64,000 bases of DNA from Theropithecus gelada (taxonomy: Eukaryota; Chordata; Mammalia; Primates; Cercopithecidae), in assembly GCF_003255815.1 (NCBI RefSeq), contig NC_037672.1, positions 107,894,686 to 107,958,685 of the forward strand, written 5' to 3'. The position numbers and the translations under genes were made by a program. This document shows positions 1 to 11,169 of the stretch, in pieces. The notes under the pieces were generated by a model, which saw only the letters and a program-made list of their open reading frames with translations, did no database searches and was not told the origin of the DNA. Numbering within the stretch: the stretch's first letter is position 1; each line of letters opens with the position of its first letter.

Positions 1-329
1 TTGACTCTTAGATTAGCCACACAGAGATCACTCAAATCCAACAGAGAATCAAAAGAAAATCTTCAAACCATAACCAAGTAAAATGTATTACAGAAAATCA
101 AGAGTGCTTCAACATCAGAAAATCTATTAGTGTAATTCCCTACATTCACATTCACAGACTCAAGGAAAGAAATCATATGATCATTGCAATAGATTATTTC
201 AAATTTTATCAAAATACATTTGATAAAATTTAACCCTCATTTCTGATTTTAAAAACAATTAGGAAACTAGGGATTATTTAATTTCTTAAACTTGATGAAG
301 GATATTGGTATGTTAGAGCATAATCTATA
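1..329. other. Unassigned AT-rich DNA
   Basis: AT-rich single-copy-looking sequence. I see no gene, tandem array or repeat family that I can name. Confidence 0.5.
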
Positions 330-562
330 GCAGGGGTTGTCAAGCCTTTTCTAATACGGGCAGATAGTAAATATTGTAGGCTTTGCAGGCTACTTGCTGT
401 CTCTGTTGCATGTTCTCCTTCCTCCTCCTCCTCCACATTTTCCTCCTGCTTTCTCCTTCTTTTTCACTGCTGCTATTTCTCTATGACCCTTTAAAAACAT
501 AACAGCTGTTCTAGCTCTCAGGTCATACAAAAACAGGTCACTGGCCAAGGGGCCTTTAATTT
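330..562 (+). mobile_element. hAT-Charlie fossil (MER1-like)
   Basis: The sequence has the 'cagggg-ttg-caa' start followed by the 'cagatagtaaatatt-taggctttgcaggc' stretch typical of MER1/Charlie non-autonomous hAT elements, and ends in a degraded 'acaaaaacaggtcactggcca' segment. A pyrimidine-rich (CTCC/TTCC) tract interrupts it at about 415-475. Family assignment is from memory of the consensus. Confidence 0.6.
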
Positions 563-1465
563 GTCAATCCTTAATCCACAGTTAGTAATATTCAAATGGT
601 GTAGAATTATTTATTACATACTATTCAAATGGTGTAGATGTATTTCAGTTAAATTTAAGGCAAGGATTCCACTATTGCTGCTATTACAGTGATGAAAGAA
701 ATTGTAGGTAATGTGTTAAGGCAGAAAGTGAAAAAGGAAACAATAATTATATGTATTGAAAAGGAGTTACAGATCCAGCATTTATTCGCCTCTCTTCCTT
801 GCTGATAAGAACCCAAATTTTGTCCAGTTTTAATTTTCATGTTGGATGTGCTCTCTGGAGTTGCTGCAGTCATTTTGTAATTGTGAGGAGAAGTAGCCTA
901 AAAAAAAGCTTATACATTGCAGTTGGAAAGATGTAAAAACCTGGATCAGCAATGACATCCTCAAGATGCTGTACTAACGAACTCTGAAGCATTTGCCTCA
1001 GGGATGTGCATTATGTACATTATACATCTCTTTATTGTCTGAGTCTGTGGCTATTATTTACAGTCAAAAGCATTCTGATTAGATATTTTTATTTGTAGGC
1101 ATTATCATTGTCTATCTAAAAAAAAAATCCAGAGAATAAACTGACTCATAGAACTGCTAAAGTTGATGTATTCCAGAAAGTTCTCTACCATGATCAAGTT
1201 AGAAAAAATCAATAGCTCTCCTGTGCACACCAATAACCAGTTAGAATCCATTACAGGAACTAGTTTTGTCTTTAACACAAGTGCCTCAACTGGATTTAAC
1301 ATTTAAATAAGAATCTTAGACAAATTCAAATCTTTTTCTTTTTAAATTTAAATATAACATAAATTTAAATGATACAAAACTTTTAAAATCTTAATAAAAA
1401 TAAATTTAAAATGAAAATATCATAGGAAAATGTCTGATTGAATAAGAGAAAAACCATAAACTGAC
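563..1465. other. Unassigned AT-rich DNA
   Basis: No gene or recognisable repeat. A 20-base segment (attcaaatggtgtagaattat / attcaaatggtgtagatgtat) is locally duplicated near 590-645. Short open frames here have no codon structure or family resemblance. Confidence 0.5.
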
Positions 1466-1543
1466 TTACTTTCTTTCTCTCTCTTCCTTCCTTTCTTCTT
1501 TCCTTCCTTCCTTCCTTCCTTCCTTCCTTCCTTCCTTCCTTCC

Positions 1544-1582
<39 letters not shown>
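1466..1582. repeat. (TTCC)n/(CT)n pyrimidine microsatellite
   Basis: Degenerate TTTC/CTTCC units pass into a clean TTCC tract and then a CT dinucleotide tract, directly abutting the tail end of a minus-strand Alu. The position suggests that the microsatellite grew from the Alu A-tail. Confidence 0.95.
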
Positions 1583-1585
<3 letters not shown>

Positions 1586-1864
1586 AGAGTCTCACTCTGT
1601 TGCCCAGGCTGGAGTGCAGTAGTGCAACCTTGGCTCACTGCAACCTCCACCTCCTGGGTTCAAGCGATTTTCATGCCTCAGTCACCCGAGTAGCTGGTAT
1701 TATAGGTGTATGCCACCATGCCCAGCTAATTTTTGTATTTTTGGTAGAGTTGGGGTTTTGTCATGTTGGCTGTGGTCTGGTCTCAAACTCTGGACCTCAA
1801 GTAATCTGCCCACCTCAGCTTCCCAAAGTCCTGGGATTAGAGGTGTGAGCCACCATCCCTGGCC
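1583..1864 (-). mobile_element. Alu SINE, minus strand
   Basis: Reads as reverse-complement Alu: 'gacagagtctcactctgttgcc' at the left, both arms present, ending '-gtgagccaccatccctggcc'. The original A-tail is replaced by the CT/TTCC microsatellite. Confidence 0.95.
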
Positions 1865-2519
1865 CTCAACTACATTTTAAAAACTAACAATTAATGAATA
1901 AGAGACATTCATGTAAAAGTTTACTGAAAGATATAAAAGGAGATCTGAAGAAATAAAAAAGCTTACTACATTCTGGAAAAAGGAAGAGTCTTTGTTGAAA
2001 ATTGTCAACCTCCAATTAATAAACCATTCCAACATATTTTTTCATGGAAATTAACTATCTCATTCTAAAATGAATCTGGAAAAGAAAAATGGATAAAAAT
2101 AGACAAAGTTTTTTTAAAATGAAAGGGAAGGTTTGCTCAATGAGATATCAAAACTTCGTGTAATAATACCCAAAATAGTATGGTATTTTTACAGGAATAC
2201 ATAAACAGATGAAATAAAAACATGGTCACATATCAAAATCTACCCAGGTAGATATGGAAATTTATTTTAAAAGTGGCATTTAAACTCAATAGAAACCTGA
2301 TGTCAATTCAATTTTTATTGAATTTATTTTTATAGGGACAATTAACTATCAATGTTTTTTACTTAACTTATAACCATTTACAAAAAATAAATTCCTGAAG
2401 GAATAATGATGTAAATTTAAAGTCAAAATTGTAAAAGTGATAAAATATATCTGTTTTTCTAAAATTAGGAGAGACAAGGCCTCTTAAAATATGACAAAAT
2501 CAATACATTGAGAAGCAAG
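1865..2519. other. Unassigned AT-rich DNA before the L1
   Basis: A-rich sequence of possible old L1 origin (for example 'ggataaaaatagacaaagttt'), too diverged to assign. No gene seen. Confidence 0.4.
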
Positions 2520-4110
2520 ATGTCCAGCTAGATGGTGCCAGGAGGAACAGCTGCCACCAATGAACTGGGGCACCAGGAGGACTGGCAGGTCCATGGCAGG
2601 ACCCCTAGCAGATCTTCAGAGGGAAGGCATTGAGAGCAGATGGAGGAAAGATACAGAAGCAGGGCTGAAGGGGAAGGAAGCTGAGAACCATGTGTGGGGC
2701 TACCACACATACCATGACTTGTTCCTGGCCCCAGTGACTCTGAGGGAATGGGTTAATTGAATAGGCAAGGAACAGCCCACTCTTGCCACAGGCCTCTGGA
2801 ATCCCAGCAGAAGGAAAGCTCATGACCACCACAGACACTTGCGTTGACAGGGAGAGCTGCTTGGAGAAGTGGTAGGGGCAGAACTCCAGCCAATGCAGAG
2901 CCCAGAGGCTTTGGTGCAGGAACATCTGTAGTGGAGCATGAGCAGGAATGCTTGTTCCCCTAGGCTCAACTTGCTCCCAAAGGAGACTTTATGAAGAACT
3001 GTCCGACATGAACTCTGCAGGATAAACCTGCCCATGAGAGGGAGCTGGTCTGAGCTGAGCATCCTTCAGTCTGCTGGTCTCTCCTGAGGCCCCAGCCTGG
3101 ATGCACCTCCTTGCAGTGCAGCCCAGAGGGGAGGTACCCCCTGGGGCCTGCATGACAGTGCCTGTCCTGGCAGACAATGTCTGACCAGCAGAGAGCTCCA
3201 GCACAGTGGCCCACATGAACATGTGCCAGGCTGCCCATGCCCCGCCCCCCACCTTTCAGCCTCCCCTGTGCTGCTTTGCCTATATGCACTTGTCCGCAGC
3301 CACCCCCTGCATCAGTTTGCCAGCATGTGTGTGCATGGGTAGTCCTCGTTTCCCCTTTTCTGTCCACCTGTGGGTCTGCATGCCCCTTACTCCCTGTCAT
3401 GCAACTGCTGCCAGCATGAGTGCACTCTCCCCTGCCAGTACCCCATCCGTGTGCTGACATTGCCACAGTGCATATCTAGGCACAGAGAACAGCTGAGCAA
3501 TCCCCATCCAACAGCACCCCACTCCTGTGCTAACACCACCACTGATGAGAATATATGCACAGACACTGGGCGAGAGCAACACCCCCATGCTGTGCTGCCA
3601 CCACTGCGAATGCTGCAAATGCTGCGAACACTGCCACTGCTGTGAATGCTGTGAATGCCGCAACCACTGATGCAAATGCTCACATGGAGGCTCTCGCCCT
3701 GGCACCTGCTAGTACTCTGCCACAGGTGACTAGCATGTACCCTGCCATGCTGCCACTGCCACTGCCACTGGTATGGGTGAATGAGGATGGATTCTGCTGC
3801 TATCACCCTTTAAAGAGCTTTGGCTGGCAACACTCATGGAAATGTTGTGACTAGCAGTGTGGGAGCACCTCAGACCCTCCGGTGCAGCCCATTCTCAAAT
3901 ATAAGGGGTCAGAGAACAATAAGAGGCGGATTCTACTCCCCCAGAGTTAGACCATGCAGTCCAGGGATCTTGAGCTGAGGCTTTCCCCTCATAAAGTCTT
4001 CGAGAAAGGAAACCTGCCAACTGAACCCACCTTATATCACAGTCAAACACCCAAATACAATAAAAGGAAAAAAAAAACCCAACCCATCGAAAGTACAGCA
4101 ACTTCAAAGA
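2520..4110 (+). promoter_or_regulatory. Presumed L1 5' region
   Basis: A relatively GC-rich stretch upstream of L1 ORF1, containing C-rich segments and a degenerate CTG/ATG-triplet region ('gctgcaaatgctgcgaac', about 3600-3670). Old L1s carry an internal promoter here. The long overlapping open frames on both strands reflect base composition, not protein coding. I cannot show promoter activity from sequence. Confidence 0.5.
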
Positions 4111-4133
4111 TTGAAGGAACATCAGCCCACAAA

Positions 4134-5455
4134 GATGAGAAAGAATGAGCACAAAAACTCTGACAACTCAGGAAGGCAGGAAACCTTCTTTCCTCCAACC
4201 AACTGCACTAATTCTCCAGCAAGGGTTCTAAGCTGGGCTGAGATGGCTGAAATGACAGAAATAGATTTCAGAATATGGATAGGAATGAAGATCATTGAGA
4301 TTCAGGAGAACGTTGAAACCCAATCCAAGGAAGCTAAGAGTCATAGTAAAATTATACAGGAGCTGACAGACAAAATAGCCAGTCTAGAAAGCAATATAAC
4401 TGACCTGATAGAGAAGAAAAAAACACTACAAGAATTTTATAATGCAATCACAGCAGAATAGATCAAGCAGAGGAATCTCAGAGCTTGAAGACTAGATTTC
4501 TAAAATAAAACAGTCAGACAAGAATAAAGAAAAAAGAATAAAAAGGAAATAATGAAACCTCTGAGAAATATGAGATTATGTAAAGAGACCAAATCTGTGA
4601 CTCATTGGCATCCCTGAAAGATAGGGACAATGGAAACAACTTGGAAAACATATTTCAGTATACCATGCATGACAACTTCCCCAATCTAGCTAGAGAGGTC
4701 AAGATCCAAATTCAGGAAATGCAAAGACCCCCCAACCTCAACTACACAAAATACTTCACAAGAAGATCATCCCCAACACACGTAATCATTAGATTCTCCA
4801 AGGTTGAAATGAAAGAAAAAAATGATAAAGGCAACTAGAAAGAAAGGACAGATTACCTACAAAAAGAAGCCCATAAAACTAACAGCAGACCTCTCAGCAA
4901 AAACCCTGCAAGCCAGAAGAGATTGGGGGCTTATAGTCAACATTCTTTTTTTTTTTTTGAGACAGAGTCTCACTCTGTCACCCAGGCTGGAGTGCAGTGG
5001 TGCAATCTCAGCTGACTGCAACCTCTGCCTCCCAGGTTCAAGCGATTCTCCTGTCTCAGCCTCCCAAGTAGCTGGCACTACAGGTGCCTACCACCACGCC
5101 CAGCCAGTTTTTGAATTTTTAGTAGAGACAGGGTTTCACCATATTGGCCAGGCTGGTCTCAAACTCCTAACCATATTGGCCAGGCTCCCCTTGGCCTCCC
5201 CGAAAGTGCTGGGATTACAGGCGTGAGCCACCGCACCTGGCCGTAGTCAACATTCTTAAAGAAAAGAATTTCCAACCAAGAATTTCATATCTGGCCATAC
5301 TAAGCTTTATAAGCGAAGGAGAAATAAGATCCTTTTCAGACAAGCAAATGTGGAGGGAATTTGTTACCACCAGACTTGCTTTACAAGAGCTCCTGAAGGA
5401 AGTTCTGAATATGGAAAGGAAAGATTGTTAGCAGCCACTACACTAACACACTTAA
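4134..5455 (+). pseudogene. L1 ORF1p relic, interrupted by Alu
   Basis: L1 ORF1 encodes the RNA-binding coiled-coil trimer of the L1 RNP. Frames at 4111-4461, 4605-4838 and 4822-4940 give recognisable pieces: the N-terminal segment (MRKNEHKNSDN), the coiled-coil heptad region (SLESNITDLIEKKKTLQEF), the RRM segment (NFPNLAREVKIQIQEMQR) and the start of the C-terminal domain (LTADLSAKTLQARRDWG). Frameshifts separate them and an Alu sits at 4948-5243. The rest of the C-terminal domain resumes at 5258 and ends near 5450. Non-functional. Confidence 0.85.
4948..5243 (-). mobile_element. Alu SINE inside L1 ORF1, with target duplication
   Basis: A complete minus-strand Alu. It is flanked by a 14-base direct repeat, tagtcaacattctt, at 4934-4947 and 5244-5257, so its L1-mediated insertion into the older L1 is clear. 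An internal duplication of 'ccatattggccaggct' (near 5139 and 5172) is an oddity in the arm nearest the 5' end. Confidence 0.97.
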
Positions 5456-5524
5456 GTACACCAACCAGTGACACTATAAAGCAACTACACAAACAAGTCT
5501 GCAAAACAGCCAGCTAACAGCATG

Positions 5525-7951
5525 ATGACAGGATCAATCCACACATATCAATACTAATTCTCAACATAAATGGGCTAAATGTCCAGTTGAAAGGCACAGA
5601 GCTGCAAGCTGGGTAAAGAAGAAAGACTCAATGGTATGCTGTTTTCAAGAGACACATCTCTCATGCAACAATACCCAGAGGCTCAAAATAAAGAGATGAA
5701 GAAAAATCTACCAAGCAAATGGAAATCAGAAAAAAAGCAGGGGTTGCAATCCTAATTTCAGACAAAACAGACTTTAAACCAACAAAGATCACAGAAAGCA
5801 CAAAGAAGGCCATTACGTAATGGTAAGAGATTCAACTCAACAAGAAGACCTAACTATCCTAAATATATATGCACCCAACACAGGAGCACCCAGAGTCATA
5901 AAGCAAGTTCTTAGAGGCCTTCAAAGAGTCTTAGGCTCCCACACAATAATATTGAGAGACTTCAACACCCCACTGACAGTATGAGACAGATCACCAAGGC
6001 AGAAAATTAGCAAAGATATTCAGGACCTGAACTCAACACTGGACTAATTGGACCTGATTGACATCCACAGAATTCTACAACCATAAGCACCAAAATATAC
6101 ATTTTTCTCACCACGACATGGCACATACTCTAAAGATAACCACACAATTGGACATAAAAAAATCCTCAGTAAATGCAAAAGAACTGAAATCATACCAGCC
6201 ACTCTCTTGGACCACAGTGCAATAAAAACAGAAACAAAGACTAAGAAAATTGCTCAAAACCATACAAGTACATGGAAATTAAACAAGCTGCTCCTGAATG
6301 ACTTTTGGGTAAATAATGAAATTAAGGCACAAATCAAGAAGTTCTTTGAAACTGAGAACAACGATACAACATACCAGGATCTTTGGGACACAGTTAAGGC
6401 AATATTAAGAAGGAAATTCATAGCACTAAACACTCATATAAAAAAGTTAGAAATATCTCAATTTAAAAACCTAACATCACAACAGAAAGAACTAGAGAAG
6501 CAAGGGCAAACCAATCTCAATGCTAGCAGAAGATAAGAAATAACCAAAATGAGAGCTGAACCGAAAGAGATTGAGATGTGAAAACTATGCAAAAGATCAA
6601 TGGACCCAGGAGTTTGTTTTTCTGAAAAAAATAATAAAATAGATAGATTACTAGCCAGACTAATGAAGAGAAAAACAAGCAATGGGGAAAGGATTTCTTA
6701 TTCAATAAATGGTGCTGGGATTCAATAAATAGTATGCTTCTGCATACACAGAAGATTGAAACTGGATGCCTTCCTTATACCATACACAAAAATCAACTCA
6801 AGATGGATTAAGGACTTAAATGTAAAACTCAAAACAAAAAACCCTGGAAGACAACCTAAGCAGTATCATTCTGGACGTAGAAACTGGTAAATATTTCATG
6901 ATGAAGACATCAAAAGCAATTGCAACAAAAGCAAAAATTGACAAATGGGATCTAATTAAACTAAAGAGCTATCTTCATCATGAAATTTTTGCCCATTCGA
7001 TAGTTTCTTTTTCTGCATAAAAAAAGAAACTGCGTAAAAAAAGAAACTATCGAATGGGCAAAAATTTCATGACGAAGATAGCAAAAGCAATTGCAACAAA
7101 AGCAAAAATTGACAAATGGGATCTAATTGTACTAAAGAGCTGCAGTAAAAGAAACTATCAACAGAGTAAACAGACAACCCACAGAATGGGAGAAAATATT
7201 TGCAAATTCTACATCTAAGAAAGGTCTTATCCCTAGTATATATAAGGAGTCATATATACTTATACCTAGTATATATAAGGAACTTAAACAAATTTACAAG
7301 GAAAAAAAATATTAAAAAAGGTCAAAGGACATGAACAGACACTTTTCAAAAGAAATCATACATGCAGCCAACAGTATATGTAAAAAGCTCAGTATCATTG
7401 ATCATCAGAGAAATGCAAATCAAAACCACAATGAGATACCATCTCACATCAGTCAGAATGACTACTACTAAAAAGTTAAAAAAAACAAGAAAACAAAACA
7501 AAAAAAACCAGATGCTGGTGAGGTTGCAGAGAAAAGGGAATGCTTATGCACTGCTGGTGGGAATGTAAATTAGTTCCACCATTGTGGAAAACAATGTGGC
7601 GATTACTCAAAGAGCTAAAGACAGAAGTACCATTTGACCCAACAATTCCATTACTGGATATATACTCAAATGAGTATGAATCATTCCATTGTAAAGATAC
7701 ATGCATCCATATGTTCACTGCAGCACTTTTCACAATAGCAAAGACATGGAATCAACCTAAATGCCCATCAATGGTAGACTGGATAAAGAAAATCTCTAGT
7801 ATATATACACCATGGAATACTATGCAGCCATAAAAAACACTGAGATCATGTCCTTTGCAGAAGCATGAATGGAGCTGGAGGCCATTATCCTTAGCAAACT
7901 AACGCAGGAACAAAACAAAATACCATGTTTTTACTTATAAGTGGGAGCTAA
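5525..7951 (+). pseudogene. L1 ORF2p relic with large internal deletion
   Basis: ORF2 encodes the endonuclease/reverse transcriptase. The start (ATGACAGGATCAA) is at 5525. Endonuclease pieces can be read through about 6200-6536, for example LSDHSAI-like 'LDHSAIKTE' and 'NDFWVNNEIKAQIK'. Near 6675 the sequence jumps from the segment after the endonuclease to the C-terminal region ('ggtgctggga', 'aaactggatgcc'), so the reverse-transcriptase core is missing. The C-terminal end survives at 7540-7833 (FTIAKTWNQPKCPSM). About 2-2.5 kb of ORF2 appears lost, judged against the usual ~3.8 kb. Confidence 0.85.
6970..7080. repeat. Inverted duplication within L1 ORF2
   Basis: Arm 1 at 6970-7017 (tatcttcatcatgaaatt...) is the near-perfect reverse complement of arm 2 at 7031-7080. 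Immediately after arm 2 the preceding L1 text (gcaaaagcaattgcaacaaa) is repeated directly. This is a foldback plus direct duplication of the same L1 segment. Confidence 0.9.
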
Positions 7952-8139
7952 ACAATGAGAACACATGGACACATAGAGGGGAACAACGCACACTGGGTCC
8001 TACTCGAGGGAGGAGGGTGGGGAAGTGAGAGGATCAGAAAAAATAAACTATTGTGTATCACAGCAGTGTATAGAAAATACATACTGTTGGTGTAAGCGAA
8101 AGTTGTTTCGGTATGCATTTGGGCAGTGCCTATTCAAAA

Positions 8140-8690
8140 TTATTAAGAATTTTAATGGGTTTTATACCGACTAAGCAATTCAATTCCCAGATACCTATTT
8201 AAAGAACAGCTAGGAAATGTGTGTAAGAAGTCTTATTCAAAAATTTTAACTGCACCAATGTTTTAATTAGGCCAAGTCTGAAAAACAAAACAAAATACCT
8301 GAATTTCTATCAATAAAATAATGGTTACATAATTTTAGGGTACAACTATAGTTTTGAATGTCATGCTTCAGTTAAAAAAGAGTAAGATACACCTCTATAT
8401 CTTACATGTAAAGACTCCTAAGACATATTGTTAAATAAAACCAGAAAGTAGCTGAGTAATACACACAGTATGATATAATTTAAGGGGAAAAATAGCACCC
8501 ATTAAAACTAAACAAGTGTGGTTAAACACATATAAATAGGTCTAGAAGAATATGCTGTCAATAGTCTTATTTCTGGAAAGGGGACTGGAATTGGAGGTTT
8601 GTCAAGAGAGTGCAATTACATTATATAGCTTAATATTTAAAATATGAGACTGTATTCATATATTAGTTATACAATTAATAAACTCATAAA
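8140..8690 (+). mobile_element. Old L1M 3'-end relic, plus strand
   Basis: Diverged matches to the L1M ORF2 end and 3'UTR: 'atttctatcaataaaataatgg', 'gactcctaagacatattgttaa', 'cacacagtatgatataattt' and 'tggaaaggggactggaattgg'. No coding capacity remains. Confidence 0.6.
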
Positions 8691-8759
8691 TAAGAGCAAT
8701 ATATACTCACTGTAAAAAGAAGCAAACAAAAAGTACTTCTGTACTTTTTGTATTAAATT

Positions 8760-9640
8760 GTGTATTAAATAGAAAGTGAAATTTTCCCTGTCAAACCTCT
8801 GGAACATAACCACCACAAAACCTTACATATCTTCTCCTAAAAATGTTTGTGCATGTACACAAACAACTCATTTTTGTTTTAGAGAAATAGGATTATGTTC
8901 TAACTCTTAATATTTTAATGTGTTACAATATCTGACACCTTTTAAAAATAATTCACTCATTTAACAACTATTTATTGAGCACATACCAGTACCAAACACT
9001 TTTCTAGGGTTGCCACTATTGTAGGCATGTAGATCTAACTCTTCCCTTTGACAAAATTGTGCAATGTTCTACTGATCGGATTTCCTGTGATTTTGTTTTG
9101 CCAATACCTGATTGATGGAAATTTACGTTATTCTTACTTTTATACATAATAAACACTGCCGTGATACACTTCAATGTTCAGAACTTGTACAGACATCTTT
9201 GCACACTTGTTTTTGTATTTCCCTAGAATAAATTATCCATAGTGGGATTGCTGGGCTAAAGGGAATACACAATAAAATATTACTATGCCTTTTCACATTG
9301 CCTGTAGAAATCTTGTAAGATCAAGGTATGAGAATTCTTGATCCCAAATGCTTTCAACAATATTAGAAATTCTGTATCTTTTAAGTCTTTGGTGATGTGG
9401 AAGTCAGAAAATTATACCTCTTTTGTTTGAACTTGTATGTCTTTGGTGATCAATGTGGTTAAGCCTATTTCAAGGCTCTATTAACCATTTACATCTTTTT
9501 GTGAATTGCCTGTTCACATCTTTTGTTTGTTTTCTGCTGAAATATTCATCTTTCTCTTATTCAAGTATTCTAAAGACATTAATCTGATGTTTGCCAAATA
9601 TTTTCAAAATCTTGTACATTGAAGTCTTGTGCTTGCTTTA
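8760..9640 (-). mobile_element. Old L1M/HAL1-like relic, minus strand
   Basis: Antisense L1-type phrases occur in order: 'taatctgatgtttgccaaa', 'gaattgcctgttcacatctttt', 'ataaattatccatagtgggattgctggg'. Within it, 8948-9045 reads like an L2-type segment ('caactatttattgagcacatacc'). Boundaries are approximate. Confidence 0.5.
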
Positions 9641-10273
9641 AAAACATGCATGGCTGAAGACTGGCTGGGCTAAATGATTGCATAACTAATTAGTGGTAGG
9701 ACAGAAATGGACTCTAAGGGACCTGACCCCTAGTATAGGGTTTTATCCCACTTCACCCTAGTGCTTCCCAGAAAAGATAAAAGAGTTTTGTAATAATCAA
9801 ATGTAAAAATATTAACGTATCCGTCACTGTTTTATTAGCTTAAAGCAGCAAAGGGTAAATTATGTTGTTTGCCAATGTTTTACAACACTTCTCATAACAG
9901 CTTTAAAGCCACAAATTCTTGGCTAAGTCTTGCTAAATTCTATGAATATCAAAGTCCTAGGTATTACAGTTTTGAATTAGTCAGAATTCTTTGGGTTACA
10001 AGTTACAGATAACTAACTTGCATCAGTTTAAGGTCAGCAGAGGCATATTGGAGAGATTTTAGGACAAGCCACTATCTGTGGGAAGAGCTGACATGTGATG
10101 CTGCTTTGAGGCTTAGGGTCTTGATCACCAATAACCTTCAAGACCTGCTCTTTATCGCACCTGGTTTCTTTCTTGTGGCAGATTGATTCGTCAACATGGA
10201 GGTAAAAATGGTGACCAACGGTTCCTGAGCCTCACTCTCCTTGATTATACTACTACACAATGACTTGATTATA
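9641..10273. other. Unassigned DNA
   Basis: No gene seen. 9970-10200 ('ttgggttacaagttacagataac') has the look of an old interspersed repeat, but I cannot name the family. Confidence 0.4.
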
Positions 10274-10435
10274 TTAGGTTGGTGAAAAACTAATTGCCGT
10301 TTTGCCACTAAAAGTAATGGCAGATTAGAAGTAATGGCAAATTTGAAGCAATGGCAATGCCATTAATGGCATTTAATGCCATTAAAAGTAATGACAAAAA
10401 CCGCATTACTTTTGCACCAACCTAATACTACTACT
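10274..10435. mobile_element. MADE1 mariner MITE, enlarged hairpin (mir-548-like)
   Basis: Terminal inverted repeats ttaggttggtg-...-ttttgcaccaacctaa are flanked by TA dinucleotides (10272-10273 and 10436-10437), as expected for a mariner-type MITE. Canonical MADE1 is about 80 bp. This copy is 162 bp because the centre is expanded with 'agtaatggca'-like units that keep the palindrome going ('gcaatggcaatgccattaatggc'). MADE1 copies are the known source of the mir-548 family, and the 3' arm 'caaaaaccgcattacttttgc' is close to mir-548-type 3p sequence. Confidence 0.93.
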
Positions 10436-10460
10436 AGATTATATCCATTTCACTTTACCT

Positions 10461-10521
10461 CTGCTATTTTAAAACTCAACACTGATAGTGACACTAATAG
10501 TGTTGAGTTTTAAAATAGCAG
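10461..10521. repeat. Perfect 23-bp inverted repeat, 15-nt loop
   Basis: ctgctattttaaaactcaac+act at 10461-10483 is the exact reverse complement of 10499-10521. The 15-base loop (gatagtgacactaat) is itself partly self-complementary. It lies 25 bp after MADE1 and is not part of the MADE1 consensus. Confidence 0.95.
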
Positions 10522-10524
10522 AAA

Positions 10525-11169
10525 AGGTTTATAATTAAGTCACGTTTAGTCTCGTGCCCACTGCCTGCCTATGAGAAAAGGCAGCATCCATCCAAGCCCT
10601 ATGTTTGGAGTGGGCAAGGACATTCCCCAGAAGGAACAGGGGAGACATTCTGAAGATGGAAGGGACACTTCCACTGTCCCAGTCTAGAGGGACCCATGTG
10701 CTAACCTGCTCCCCATCTCCCCTCCAATAGTTTTGGGTTTCTATGTCACACATACCTATTAATCCAGTTCAGGGAGAGCACATGCTGACTGAGTAGTTGT
10801 GGCTGTCTCGTGGGCTGATAGGAGACTGGTTCTGAGATCTCAGAGAATAGAGTGCTGTCATAGTTATGTCTCCCGTAAATGTGAGAAGGGAGGAGCAGCA
10901 CTTGTGTTGGGTAATTTCCATTCCTGTTCAAGCTCTTCTGTGTTTTAAATGTAATCAAAAGGTTTAAAAAGGTGCTTCATTTTTTTTCCCCCAGTAGAAC
11001 TGTTGAGAACGAGGATGTGCTCTTCACTATGTCAGCGTTAGTCTCAAACAGTAAGAGATGAGTGAAAGGTGGCTGGGAGGTGGCTGTTTGTTTGTTTGTT
11101 TGTTTGTTTTTGAGTATGCTATTATGGGTACTTGCAAAAACTGATACTGCTTAATATTCCAAACTCTGT
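10525..11169. other. Unassigned DNA with a short (TTTG)n
   Basis: No gene is recognised. A (GTTT)n tract of about six units lies at 11087-11110. The rest shows no family I can name. Confidence 0.5.

Larger units (their letters stand above)
2520..8065 (+). mobile_element. Long L1 retrotransposon, plus strand (L1PB/L1MA-type age)
   Basis: In order: a GC-richer 5' region (about 2520-4110), ORF1 relic, short inter-ORF spacer, ORF2 start and endonuclease region, a jump to the ORF2 C-terminal region at about 6675, and the start of the 3'UTR ('ctcgagggaggagggtggggaag'). An Alu at 4948-5243 is a later insertion. The 5' boundary is uncertain and I could not identify a target-site duplication. Subfamily is inferred from the 5' region and ORF1 type. 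It is clearly dead: many stops, a large ORF2 deletion and an inverted duplication. Confidence 0.8.

Noticed and set aside
2966..3806. Several overlapping open frames (up to 166 codons), some Cys/His-rich
   Set aside because: They lie in the L1 5' region on both strands at once; composition-driven, with no recognisable domain or codon bias.
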